NCBI GenBank assembly: GCA_963780755.1 | Contig: CAWACX010000001.1 | Span: forward strand, 620,001 to 684,000 | Reading direction: 5' to 3' | Source: JALYNX01 sp963780755 | GTDB lineage: Bacteria; Actinomycetota; Acidimicrobiia; Spongiisociales; ZC4RG35 | DNA: 64,000 bases | In this document: piece by piece, positions 26,480-35,096 of the stretch | Position numbering within the stretch: the stretch's first letter is position 1 | Layout of the letters: each line of letters starts with the position of its first letter | The notes under the pieces: model-generated | Database searches by the model: none | What the model was told of the DNA's origin: nothing | Seen by the model: only the letters and a program-made list of their open reading frames with translations | Program-made: the position numbers and the translations under genes

Positions 26480-26886
26480 GCGACGCCTATCGGGTCCTCG
26501 TTCCCGGCACCGCCCGGGGGGAGATCAAAGTCCTCGACGAGCCACTCTCGCTCTGGGGAGGGCTCGACCCGGCGACCGGACTCGTCATCGACAGCAACCA
26601 CCCTCAAGTGGGTGAGAGCCTCTCCGGGCGCATCGTGTGCATGCCCCACGGCCGGGGGTCCAGCTCTTCGTCGTCCGTGCTCGCCGAGGCGCTGCGACTG
26701 GGGACCGGGCCGGCCGGCTTCGTGCTCGGGGAGCCGGATCCGATCCTGGTCATCGGTGCGCTGGTTGCCCAGCGCCTCTATCAGTCCTCATGTCCGATCA
26801 TTGTCGGGCCGATACCCAAAGAAGTAGATGGTCGCTGGTGGATCGATTGCGACATTTCGCCGGGTCTTGTGAAACTCGACGGGTGA
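26476..26886 (+). CDS. Aconitase X swivel (small) subunit
   Basis: From GTG 26476 the product is 136 residues of the AcnX swivel domain (DUF126): EPLSLWGGLDPATGLVIDS, then MPHGRGSSSSSSVLAEALR, which is the phosphate/cluster loop. It closes over the catalytic subunit. Start and preceding stop share GTGA. No proline or mevalonate pathway genes are nearby, so the substrate is open. Confidence 0.87.
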   Translation: MSDAYRVLVPGTARGEIKVLDEPLSLWGGLDPATGLVIDSNHPQVGESLSGRIVCMPHGRGSSSSSSVLAEALRLGTGPAGFVLGEPDPILVIGALVAQRLYQSSCPIIVGPIPKEVDGRWWIDCDISPGLVKLDG

Positions 26887-26922
26887 GTGGCGCGGTCTAA
26901 TCGGGGACCTGGAGCAGACCTC

Positions 26923-27966
26923 ATGAATGACGAGAAGCAGAGCGCACGGGACGCACCCGACGAGTTGACCGCGTTCTTCTCGCGCATGCCGGTCGCCTTC
27001 TATCGGAGCGACACCCACGGAAAGCTGATCGCGGCCAATCCCGCCCTCGCCAACCTGCTCGGGTATTCCACGGTCGACGAGTTGAAGGCCAATGTGCCAT
27101 CTGTTGAGAGTGTCTATGCGAGCCCGGAACGGCGCAGGCGGTGGATCGAGGAGATCGGCGCCACCGGCGTAGTGCACGACTTCGACATCGAGCTGAAACG
27201 CCCCGACGGGACGACGATCTGGGCCCGGGACTCGGCGCGCATGATCCGAGACGATCGTGGTGAGATCGTTTACTACGAGGGATCGCTTGTCGACATGACC
27301 GACAAGGTCAAGGCGTACGAGGCCAAGAACGAGTTCATCGCCACCGTCTCCCATGAGCTGCGGAACCCGATAGCGGCGATCCTCGGCCTCGGCCAGGAGC
27401 TCGCCGACAACTACGACAGCTTCTCGGATGAGGAGCGCCGTGAGGTGTCCCAGATGATCTCCCGACAAGCCGACGACGTGTCGTGGCTCATCGAGGACCT
27501 GCTGGTGGCCTATGGCGACGACTTGAACAGAGTCAGTGTCCATCCCGATGTGTTCGACATCGTCAAGGAGATCGAACGAGTGCTCGAGGTGGAGGATCCC
27601 GTCATCGAGCTTCGTGTATTCGACGACTCGTCCCTGGTGAATGCCGACCCACGACGCACCCGGCAGATACTTCGCAACCTGGTCTCGAACGCCCTGCGTC
27701 ACGGTGGGGACACCGTGACGGTTGCCGTGGGGAAGGTGGGTGACCGCGTCGAGGTCAGGGTGCGGGACTCCGGAGAGGCGATTCCTGCGGCGGACATCGA
27801 GCGCATCTTCAAACCCTTCGAGACCGGCTCCCGCTCGGGGCACCCCAGTTCCATTGGGCTCGGCCTGGCGGTGGCCCGCCGTCTGGCGCGCCTGATGGAT
27901 GGCGACCTCACCTACCGGTTCGAGGACGGGTGGTCCTCGTTCGTGTTGTCGGTCCCGGCGGCCTGA
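26923..27966 (+). CDS. PAS-domain sensor histidine kinase
   Basis: From ATG 26923 (GGAG upstream) the product is 347 residues with no membrane helix: a PAS domain (FYRSDTHGKLIAANPALANL, about residues 15-130), HisKA with the phosphorylated His in SHELRNPIAAIL, and HATPase (NLVSNALRHGG, VRDSGEAIP, GLGLAVARRLA). A soluble input through PAS is implied. No response regulator is adjacent; the REC-GGDEF gene at 52.8 kb is the only one in the window. Confidence 0.92.
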   Translation: MNDEKQSARDAPDELTAFFSRMPVAFYRSDTHGKLIAANPALANLLGYSTVDELKANVPSVESVYASPERRRRWIEEIGATGVVHDFDIELKRPDGTTIWARDSARMIRDDRGEIVYYEGSLVDMTDKVKAYEAKNEFIATVSHELRNPIAAILGLGQELADNYDSFSDEERREVSQMISRQADDVSWLIEDLLVAYGDDLNRVSVHPDVFDIVKEIERVLEVEDPVIELRVFDDSSLVNADPRRTRQILRNLVSNALRHGGDTVTVAVGKVGDRVEVRVRDSGEAIPAADIERIFKPFETGSRSGHPSSIGLGLAVARRLARLMDGDLTYRFEDGWSSFVLSVPAA

Positions 27967-27992
27967 CCGGCGCCTGCCCCTAACCTGCCGCC

Positions 27993-28991
27993 ATGCGAGT
28001 TCTCGTCACCGGCGGTGCCGGATTCATCGGAAGTCACACCGTCGTGTCCCTCATCGAAGCTGGTCATGAGCCGGTAATCGTCGACAACCTCTCCAACTCC
28101 AGCAGTTCGGTGCTGCCCCGGATCGCCAGCATCACCGGGGAGGCCCCACAGTTCGTGGAGGCCGACATCCGGGACCGGGAGGCGATGAGGAAGGTGCTCG
28201 AGACCGGTTTCGACGCCTGCATTCACTTCGCGGCCCTCAAGGCGGTGGGGGAGTCGGTTGAGAAGCCGCTGCTCTACTACGACAACAACGTCGGCGGGAC
28301 CTTCCACCTGGTCTCCGCTCTGCTCGAGGCGGAGGTGACCCGGTTCGTCTTCAGCTCGTCTGCCACCGTTTATGGGGATCCGGTGAACCTGCCCCTGGGG
28401 GAAAACCTGCCGGTGGGCGCGGCGGTCAACCCGTATGGATGGACCAAGATCATGATGGAACAGGTGCTCCGCGACCTCCATGTCGCCCACCCCGACTGGT
28501 CGATCTCGTTGTTGCGCTACTTCAACCCGGTGGGAGCCCACCCATCGGGGCTGATCGGTGAGGACCCATCGGGGACGCCGAACAACCTGATGCCTTATGT
28601 GGCGCGGGTCGCCGCCGGCCTCCTGCCCAAGGTACAGGTGTTCGGTGGCGACTACCCGACACCGGACGGCAGCGGGGTGCGGGACTTCATCCACGTCGTC
28701 GACGTTGCGGAAGGGCATGTCGTCGCCCTCGAACGTCAGGGTGACGAGCAAGGGGTGTTCACCTACAACCTGGGCACCGGGCAGGGTCACAGCGTCCTCG
28801 AGGTCATCTCCACTTACGAAGCAGAGTCCGGGCAGCCGATCCCGTACGAAGTGGTGGGGCGGCGCTCAGGTGATGTGGCGGCGAGCTACGCCGATGTCTC
28901 CAAAGCCGCCGAGGTCCTCGGTTGGAAGGCGACCCGGGACCTGGCAGCGATGTGCCGGGACTCCTGGCGATGGCAGAAGTCCGGGCATTGA
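27993..28991 (+). CDS. galE: UDP-glucose 4-epimerase
   Basis: The 332-residue SDR enzyme interconverts UDP-glucose and UDP-galactose. NAD-binding GGAGFIGSH at the N-terminus, catalytic FSSSATVYG and NPYGWTK (Tyr and Lys), then RYFNPVGAHPSG are all typical of GalE. Length matches the family. It precedes a phosphohexomutase in the same direction, which fits sugar-nucleotide supply for wall polymers. Confidence 0.94.
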   Translation: MRVLVTGGAGFIGSHTVVSLIEAGHEPVIVDNLSNSSSSVLPRIASITGEAPQFVEADIRDREAMRKVLETGFDACIHFAALKAVGESVEKPLLYYDNNVGGTFHLVSALLEAEVTRFVFSSSATVYGDPVNLPLGENLPVGAAVNPYGWTKIMMEQVLRDLHVAHPDWSISLLRYFNPVGAHPSGLIGEDPSGTPNNLMPYVARVAAGLLPKVQVFGGDYPTPDGSGVRDFIHVVDVAEGHVVALERQGDEQGVFTYNLGTGQGHSVLEVISTYEAESGQPIPYEVVGRRSGDVAASYADVSKAAEVLGWKATRDLAAMCRDSWRWQKSGH

Positions 28992-29011
28992 GCCCCCGGT
29001 AGCCTGCCGGC

Positions 29012-30720
29012 GTGCCCGATCTCCTGGAACGAGCGAAGGACTGGATCGCAGGCGACCCCGATCCGGTGACCCGCGGGCAACTGCAGAGCCTTGTTGATTC
29101 GGGCGAGGAAGATGCGCTGTTCCGGGCCATGGGCGGCTCACTCACCTTCGGAACGGCAGGAATTCGGGGGGAGGTAGGCCCGGGATCGAACCGCATGAAC
29201 CGGGCGGTCGTGATCCTTACCAGCCGAGGGCTTGCCGACCATCTGCTGACGAGAGAAGGCGGCCCACCATCGGCGCCCGTGGTCCTCGGCTTCGATGCCC
29301 GCCCCTCGAGCCGCGGCTTCGCCGAGGACGCGGCCGGAGTCCTGGCGGCCGCCGGCATCAAAGTCATGTTCTTCCCCGAGGTCACACCGACACCGTTGGT
29401 CGCGTTCGCCGCCAAGTTGATCGGGGCACCGGCGGCGGTCGTCGTCACCGCCTCTCACAACCCGCCCGCCGACAACGGGTACAAGGTCTATGGGTCGAAT
29501 GCCGCCCAGATCATCCCTCCCGAGGACACCGAGATCGCCTCCGCGATCGATCGGGTCGGCCCCGCCTCGGATGTGCCCCGGATCGAAGGGGCGTTCGATG
29601 GCAGCTCGAGCTTGGTGAGCTCGGGCTCCGGAAGACATATACGAGCACTACCGGAGCGAAGTCACCGAGGCCCGGCCCAACCCGGGGACCTCGGACGCGA
29701 CCATCGTGTACACGCCGCTGCACGGAGTTGGCGGGAAGATCCTGAATCGGCTTTGCGCCCAGGCCAATCACAGCGGCCTGGTGACGGTCCCGGAGCAAGC
29801 GGCGCCGGACGGGAAGTTCCCCACCGTGAGCTTCCCCAACCCCGAAGAGCCGGGAGCGCTCGACCTGGCGCTGAGCCTCGCCGGCGAGCTGGACGCTCGC
29901 CTCGTGATCGCGAATGATCCCGACGCCGACCGGCTGGCTGCGGCGGTACCGGTCCCGGGCGGGTGGCGCCTGCTCAGCGGGAACGAGATCGGGGTATTGC
30001 TCGGGGACTACGTCCTGCGCTACTGGAAGTATCCGGAGCGCCCGATCGTGGTCGACTCCATCGTCTCCAGCCCGATGATGGGCGTGATCGCTGGGCTGCA
30101 CAATGCCCGGCACGAGTCCACCCTGACCGGGTTCAAATGGATCATCAACGCCGGCCTGGCATTGGAAGAAGGCGGCGAGGGCCGGTTCGCCTTCGGATAC
30201 GAAGAGGCCCTCGGCTACTCCGTGGGTCGAACGGTTCGGGACAAGGACGGGATGTCGGCGGCGCTCGTGCTTTGCGACCTGTTTGCCGAGGAGGCTGCTC
30301 TAGGGAGATCCATTCTCGATCGGCTCCACGACCTGTGGGCCGAGGTAGGACTCTGGGTCAGCGCCCAGTATTCGCTGCACCGTTCGGGGCCGGAGGGTCA
30401 GGAGGAGATCGGGCGGGCGGTGGAGCATCTCGCCTCGTCCCCTCCAGCCAAGGTGGGAGGTCATCAGGTCGTAGGCGTCGAGGACTATCGGGTGGGGGAG
30501 GAGCGGCGACCGATGTGGCTCGGCGTCCAGGACCTGATCGCGCTCGACCTGGGCAGCGCGGGACGGGTCCTGGCCCGGCCTTCGGGGACCGAGCCGAAAC
30601 TGAAGATCTATGTCGACCTGAACGGTGCTGCCGGCACCGATCCGGAGGCCGCGCACCGGGAGCTCACGGCACAGGCGAGCTGCGATGGCCCGGGAAGTGG
30701 GGGAGGGGTTGGCCGTCTGA
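29012..30720 (+). CDS. Phosphoglucomutase/phosphomannomutase, frame broken twice
   Basis: The joined product of about 569 residues is an alpha-D-phosphohexomutase. The catalytic Ser loop is VVTASHNPPADNGYKVYG, the metal loop ANDPDADRLA, the sugar loop GYEEALGYSVG, and the phosphate loop RPSGTEPKLKIYVD. Size and motifs fit the PgcA/PGM2-like group. One extra base near 29630-29637 and another near 30681 break the frame; after the second correction the protein ends AREVGEGLAV at TGA 30718-30720. The span is 3n+2, in line with two insertions. Confidence 0.88.
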
Positions 30721-30726
30721 GGGCGG

Positions 30727-30903
30727 TCAGTGCGGGCTTCGGGCCCGCTGGCGGTACAGGTAGAGCCACCCCAGGCCATGGACGGCAACACCGGCGAAGA
30801 GGAGCAGGGCGGCACCGGGGTAGCCGGCAAGGAGAGCGATGAGGCCGGCGACGACGGCGAGACAGACCAAGGCCAACCGCACTCCGTTGAGAGGCCCAAA
30901 CAC
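30727..30903 (-). CDS. Small two-helix membrane protein, 58 residues
   Basis: A GTG-started minus-strand frame encodes two hydrophobic segments (LALVCLAVVAGLIALLAG and GAALLLFAGVAVHGLGWLYL) and ends YRQRARSPH. The pattern of two helices with a basic cytoplasmic tail is convincing for a membrane protein, but no family is recognised. GGAGG lies too close to the GTG, so the exact start is unsure. It is convergent with the phosphohexomutase and divergent from the amidase. Confidence 0.5.
   Translation of the reverse strand: MFGPLNGVRLALVCLAVVAGLIALLAGYPGAALLLFAGVAVHGLGWLYLYRQRARSPH
30732..30748 (+). terminator. Possible terminator hairpin after the phosphohexomutase
   Basis: GCGGGC (30732-30737) pairs with GCCCGC (30743-30748) around a TTCGG loop, 12 bases after the phosphohexomutase stop. 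There is no T-run. It lies inside the 3' end of the small convergent membrane gene. Confidence 0.3.
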
Positions 30904-30966
30904 GCCTCCCAGCGTACGACGCCGGCTTCGTTTAGGCGATCCGCCGCTGCCAGAGTTGACGACGAC

Positions 30967-31971
30967 GTGAAAAAGCCATCTCGCGGACCGGTCCTCGCAC
31001 TGATCGCCGTGTTCATCGCATCCTGTGCGGGGAGCGGGGTCGGATCGAGCCCGACCACCTCACTCGTGGACACCGAGGTCACCACGACGTCTCCCGGCGG
31101 TGCAGTGACGACGACCACGGAGGCGGTCACGTCTACGACTGGCATATTCGACGAACTGGCGGTGGGCGCGCTCATCACCCCGTCCGGGGTCATCGTTTCC
31201 GTCATCGAGAAGGGCGCCACCGGATATGTGGTGCGGACCCCATGCGGGAACACGGCGACCATCGGCAACGGGGAGCCGGTGGGAGCGGTGCGTGTGGTGC
31301 TCGATCCGGGTCATGGCGGTGACGTCGACAGTGGCGCGGTGGGATCGAACGGGCTCCGAGAGGCCGATATCAACCTGACCGTGGCCCAGGCCACCGAGGA
31401 GGAGTTGCTGGCCCGGGACATCCCGGTGGTCCTCACCAGGACCGGCGATTACGCAATACGGATCGGGAGCAGAGCCCAGCTGGCAGACGATCTGGGAGCA
31501 GAGATCCTGGTCTCTATTCACCACAACGCGCCCACTCCCGAGCCTTCCACGACGCCGGGGACAGAGATATTCGTCCAGAGCAACTCCGAGCGCTCCCGCC
31601 GGCTCGGCGGGCTGATCTGGGAGCACGTCGTCGATGGGCTCTCGGGCGTGGATGACGTCGATTGGTCAGCCGCACCCGATGCCGGCGTGCTTCGGGTTCT
31701 CAACCCGGAGGGGGAGGACGCATACGGGATGGTCCGCCTTCCCCAGACCGTGTCGGTGCTGTCCGAGCTCGCATACATATCCAGTAGCTCAGAGGCCGAG
31801 ATGCTGGCCACCGATGAATACGTGGAGATCGCTGCCGAGTCGTTGGCTGAATCGATCGAGACGTACTTCGAAGAGAACGATCTCGGGTCTGGCTACGTGC
31901 TGGAGCCCCGGGTGTTCCGACCGCAACGGGGGATCAGTGAGGACGCTTGCGAGGACCCCGACCTGGGCTGA
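30967..31971 (+). CDS. N-acetylmuramoyl-L-alanine amidase (Amidase_3), lipoprotein
   Basis: From GTG 30967 the product is 334 residues. A lipoprotein signal (KKPSRGPVLALIAVFIASC) is followed by a Thr/Ser-rich linker (about 40-70) and the zinc amidase: VVLDPGHGGDVDSGAVG, GLREADINL, VSIHHNAPTP and SELAYISSSSE carry the His and Glu ligands. It cleaves the stem peptide from glycan strands in peptidoglycan. Longer upstream starts would add an unlikely charged stretch before the signal peptide. Confidence 0.88.
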   Translation: MKKPSRGPVLALIAVFIASCAGSGVGSSPTTSLVDTEVTTTSPGGAVTTTTEAVTSTTGIFDELAVGALITPSGVIVSVIEKGATGYVVRTPCGNTATIGNGEPVGAVRVVLDPGHGGDVDSGAVGSNGLREADINLTVAQATEEELLARDIPVVLTRTGDYAIRIGSRAQLADDLGAEILVSIHHNAPTPEPSTTPGTEIFVQSNSERSRRLGGLIWEHVVDGLSGVDDVDWSAAPDAGVLRVLNPEGEDAYGMVRLPQTVSVLSELAYISSSSEAEMLATDEYVEIAAESLAESIETYFEENDLGSGYVLEPRVFRPQRGISEDACEDPDLG

Positions 31972-32023
31972 TTGGGGAGATCGGTACCTGTCGAACCCTG
32001 GGTTTCCTGTCACATCTAATAAC

Positions 32024-32051
32024 TTGACATAACGTAGATTATCGGTCAAAT
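32024..32051 (+). promoter_or_regulatory. Promoter candidate for the thioredoxin gene
   Basis: TTGACA (32024-32029) and TCAAAT (32046-32051) are 16 bases apart, within an AT-rich island unusual for this genome. The leader to the ATG at 32171 would be about 110 bases. I see no known riboswitch in it. Confidence 0.4.
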
Positions 32052-32170
32052 CACTTTTCACATTCTCCTACCAACAAACCCTCTCCCACCGCACGAACAC
32101 CAAAGGGCGGGAATGTCGCCGAGCGGGGTGGGGTTTCAGTGGTGTCCCTATTTCCGAGAAAGGCTTCGAC

Positions 32171-32605
32171 ATGGCCACAGTGGCCCTGACCAAAGACACG
32201 TTTGACCAGACCATCAAGGACAACCCGACCGTTCTGGTCGATTTCTGGGCCGAGTGGTGCGGGCCTTGTCGCATGTTCGCCCCTACGTACGAGGCGGCCT
32301 CTGAGAAGAACGAAGACATGGTGTTCGCCAAGGTGGACACCGAGGACCAGCAAGAGCTGGCGATGGCCTTCGGGATCCGGTCGATCCCAACCCTGATGGT
32401 GTTCCGCGACGAGATCGTGCTCTACGCACAGCCCGGGGCGCTACCACCCCAGAGCTTGGAGGACCTCATCTCCAAGGTCCGGGAGGTGGACATGGACCAG
32501 GTCCGCGAGCAGATCGCGGCCCACGAGGGTCACGACGACCAAGACCACGACCATGACCATGACCATGACCATGACCATGAGGGCCACTCCGAGCACGCCC
32601 ACTGA
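32171..32605 (+). CDS. Thioredoxin with His/Asp-rich C-terminal tail
   Basis: The 144-residue product has a complete thioredoxin domain (residues about 5-108) with the active site WAEWCGPCR and the cis-Pro loop RSIPTLMVF. After it comes a short helix and a tail with six Asp-His repeats followed by EGHSEHAH. The tail should bind Ni, Zn, Cu or Co ions; its role is inferred. It stands alone with its own promoter region. Codon use in the tail is a near-perfect 6-base tandem repeat. Confidence 0.9.
   Translation: MATVALTKDTFDQTIKDNPTVLVDFWAEWCGPCRMFAPTYEAASEKNEDMVFAKVDTEDQQELAMAFGIRSIPTLMVFRDEIVLYAQPGALPPQSLEDLISKVREVDMDQVREQIAAHEGHDDQDHDHDHDHDHDHEGHSEHAH
32543..32578 (+). repeat. Six tandem GACCAY hexamers coding Asp-His
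   Basis: GACCAC once then GACCAT five times, in frame with the thioredoxin gene. Such a repeat can change in length by slippage in steps of two residues without breaking the frame. Confidence 0.9.
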
Positions 32606-32617
32606 GGCGACGGCTCT

Positions 32618-33364
32618 TCAGCCCACCGGCTTCCTGTAGACCGACACGTACTGCCCTGAGCGTTCGGTGAATGGCCGGCGGTCGTACCAACCCCACCTCT
32701 CCTCGAGGTCGAGACCGGCGAGCCGCCCCATGAGGTCCATCTCCGAGGGCCAGGCATAACGGACGGTCACCGGCAAAACGACGGTGGAGCCATCCTCGAG
32801 GCGGCGGACGTGATGGGCGACGACGGTCTGATCCATGGGGTTGTGTATCGCCAGCTCGTAGGCGTGGGCATCGGTCGATGAGATGCTCGAGACCCCCATT
32901 CGGGTCCCCAAGTGGTCGTAACGGCCGAGGTCGGGAACGAAGGTGTCGAGAACGAATCTGCCACCTGGCTCCAGGGCTCGCGCCACATTGACGAAGCAGT
33001 CGACCTGGCGCTCCTGGTCGAGCAGGGCGAACAAGGTGTTGAAAGCCAGATAGACGAGCGGGAAAGTCCCCTCGACGCCGACGTCGGCGAAGTCACCCTT
33101 GACCACCTCGATCGCCCCTCCCCCGTCTTTGGCCCGCAGCAACTCGATCATCTCCTCGGAGATGTCGATCCCGGTGACCTCGACTCCGGCGCCGGCCAGA
33201 GGCAGGGCGATCCGCCCCGATCCGACCGCCAGTTCCAAGGCCCGGGGCGGCCTCTCGGCAAAGCCCCTGAGGAACTCGATCGTGGCACTGTCGATCTCTT
33301 CGTAGATGGAGTCGTAGAAGGGCGCCCAGCGCTCCCCGTAGGTCTCGATCTGGTAGTCGCTCAT
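32618..33364 (-). CDS. Class I SAM-dependent methyltransferase
   Basis: The 248-residue product has the Rossmann methyltransferase pattern: ALELAVGSGRIALPLAGAG (motif I), VTGIDISEEMIELL (motif II), then VYLAFNTLFALLDQ (motif IV) and LEPGGRFVLDTF. The substrate is unknown. It is convergent with the thioredoxin gene. Confidence 0.85.
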   Translation of the reverse strand: MSDYQIETYGERWAPFYDSIYEEIDSATIEFLRGFAERPPRALELAVGSGRIALPLAGAGVEVTGIDISEEMIELLRAKDGGGAIEVVKGDFADVGVEGTFPLVYLAFNTLFALLDQERQVDCFVNVARALEPGGRFVLDTFVPDLGRYDHLGTRMGVSSISSTDAHAYELAIHNPMDQTVVAHHVRRLEDGSTVVLPVTVRYAWPSEMDLMGRLAGLDLEERWGWYDRRPFTERSGQYVSVYRKPVG

Positions 33365-33421
33365 GTGCCCAACTCTGCCACCTCTGTCTGGGGCGCGGCG
33401 GATTGCCTACGCTCCCCCGCC

Positions 33422-33913
33422 ATGCCTGCCGACCCAACTGTGATCTCTGCCCTCGAATCGGCTTCGATCCGCTACGAGGAGATGGACTGCGACCCGGATC
33501 TCGCGGACACGGCCCAATTCTGCGCCGCATACGGCGTGCCCCTCGATAAGTCGGCCAACACCATCCTGGTGGCGTCCCGCAAGCCGGAGGGCCATGTCGC
33601 GGCCTGCCTGGTCCTGGCCACCGACCGTCTCGATGTCAATGGCACCGTCCGCCACCGACTCGGCGTGCGCAAGGCGAGTTTCGCCGGTGCCGAGCAGACC
33701 AAGGAGCTGACGGGAATGGAGATTGGAGGGGTGACAGTCTTCGGACTCCCCGACGGGATCCCGATCTGGGTGGACAGCAAGGTCCTGGCGCCTGATTGGG
33801 TGGTGATCGGCGCCGGCTCCCGGTCGGCCAAGATCAAGCTCGATCCTCGCCAGCTCCAGGGTGTGGGGGGTATCGAAGTCGTGGAGGGCCTCTCCCAGGC
33901 CAGCTCAGCCTGA
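33422..33913 (+). CDS. YbaK/EbsC family aminoacyl-tRNA deacylase
   Basis: From ATG 33422 the product is 163 residues. YbaK-family signs are KSANTILVASRKPEGHVAAC (with the catalytic Lys), VRHRLGVRKASFAGAEQTKE, MEIGGVTVFGLP and VVIGAGSRSAKIKLDP. Such proteins hydrolyse mischarged tRNAs (Cys-tRNA-Pro or Ala-tRNA-Pro). Its end overlaps the convergent SURF1 gene by 9 bases. Confidence 0.88.
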   Translation: MPADPTVISALESASIRYEEMDCDPDLADTAQFCAAYGVPLDKSANTILVASRKPEGHVAACLVLATDRLDVNGTVRHRLGVRKASFAGAEQTKELTGMEIGGVTVFGLPDGIPIWVDSKVLAPDWVVIGAGSRSAKIKLDPRQLQGVGGIEVVEGLSQASSA

Positions 33914-34636
33914 CTTCCGGATGCTCCTCCGCATCAGGAAGCCGAAGCCAACCAGGCCAATGACCATGAATGAGAACCACTGGATCGCATAAGCGAGGTG
34001 CGGGCCCTGATCGTCGAACTTCGGCTCGTCCACGGGGATCGGAAGCTGGTCACCCTGCTCTCCGATCGCCTCCATGAACATCGGGGCCAGGTCATAGGGG
34101 ACCTGCTCCTGGATCCGCTCAACGTCGACCCGGTTCATGGCGGTGAGCCGGCCAGTTTGCGGATCCTCAGGACCAAGAGCCCGGCGCGTCTGAGAGGGCT
34201 CGAGCCAGCCCTCGACGGTGACGGTTTCGGTCGGCGGCGGAGCCTGGTCGACCGGAACGTCGTCGAACTCGAGTGGCACCCAACCCCGGTTTACAAGGAC
34301 CGCGGTGCCGTCTGCGAGGAGCAGCGGGGTGATCACATGGAAGCCGGCGGTGCCGCGGAAGACCTGACTTCGAATCAACACCTCGTCTTCGGACTGGAAC
34401 ATGCCGGTGGCCTGGGCCCGCCGCCAGTGGAGAGTCTCCGCCTCTCCCTCCATCGAAGGAATCAGTTGCTCGATCTCCAAGGAGGCGTCCTGAAACCGCG
34501 ATGCCGAGATCGTGTTCTCCAGGTGGCGCTCGTCGTGCCGGCGCAGTTGCCACAGCCCGAGGTTGGCGAAGACGACGGCAAGCGTGACGACCACCAGGCC
34601 GGCGGCGATCCATCGTGGAGTCAGCAGTTCCCGCAC
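33905..34636 (-). CDS. SURF1 family cytochrome oxidase assembly protein
   Basis: The 243-residue product has the SURF1 layout: an N-terminal helix ending FANLGLWQLRRHDER, a large exported domain (RGWVPLEFDD, VEGWLEPSQ), and a second helix WFSFMVIGLVGFGFLMRR. The LGxWQL..R motif is the family signature. It assists haem insertion into cytochrome c oxidase, so an aerobic chain is implied. Confidence 0.92.
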   Translation of the reverse strand: MRELLTPRWIAAGLVVVTLAVVFANLGLWQLRRHDERHLENTISASRFQDASLEIEQLIPSMEGEAETLHWRRAQATGMFQSEDEVLIRSQVFRGTAGFHVITPLLLADGTAVLVNRGWVPLEFDDVPVDQAPPPTETVTVEGWLEPSQTRRALGPEDPQTGRLTAMNRVDVERIQEQVPYDLAPMFMEAIGEQGDQLPIPVDEPKFDDQGPHLAYAIQWFSFMVIGLVGFGFLMRRSIRKSG

Positions 34637-34692
34637 CGGTCACGCCACTGTACCGGCGACTCAAAGCGGAGAATCGTTGACCCAAACGGAGT

Positions 34693-35025
34693 TCAGGCCA
34701 CGGTGACCGGCTCCAGATCATCGACGTCTTTGATGTGCACCTGTTCGGCCACCACTTCGAGGCGGGACCGCCTCCCATCCGGTGCCTCCCAGAATCGGCG
34801 TTGAATCGAGCCGCAGACCCAGACTCGCTTTCCCTTCTCGGGCAGGTCTTCGATCAGGTCGTCGGCCGGGTCCCAGACCGTCACCGGCACGACGTCGACC
34901 CGACGACGCGGTTCGTCGCTCTTCACGGTCATCAGCAGCCTGATGAGCCGGGTCCCGGAATCGAACACCCGTAGCTCGGGATCGGTGGCAAGTCGCCCGC
35001 AGAGGACGACGAGGTTGAGATCCAT
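34693..35025 (-). CDS. Short single-stranded DNA-binding protein paralogue
   Basis: The 110-residue OB-fold protein starts MDLNLVVLCGRLATDPELR and has the SSB segments VVPVTVWDP and GKRVWVCGSIQRR. It ends right after the fold, with no acidic C-terminal tail for partner binding, so it is probably not the main replicative SSB. It is 56 bases downstream of the end of a convergent-free TPR gene on the same strand. Confidence 0.82.
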   Translation of the reverse strand: MDLNLVVLCGRLATDPELRVFDSGTRLIRLLMTVKSDEPRRRVDVVPVTVWDPADDLIEDLPEKGKRVWVCGSIQRRFWEAPDGRRSRLEVVAEQVHIKDVDDLEPVTVA

Positions 35026-35096
35026 GACACTCTCCCCTATCTCATGGCGGGGAAGCGCGGATCTATCCGATAATGCCGCGGGCCAGGGACAGATTC

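Noticed and set aside
32543..32578. CRISPR-like or regulatory repeat
   Set aside because: The hexamers are in frame and encode the Asp-His tail of thioredoxin, with no spacers.
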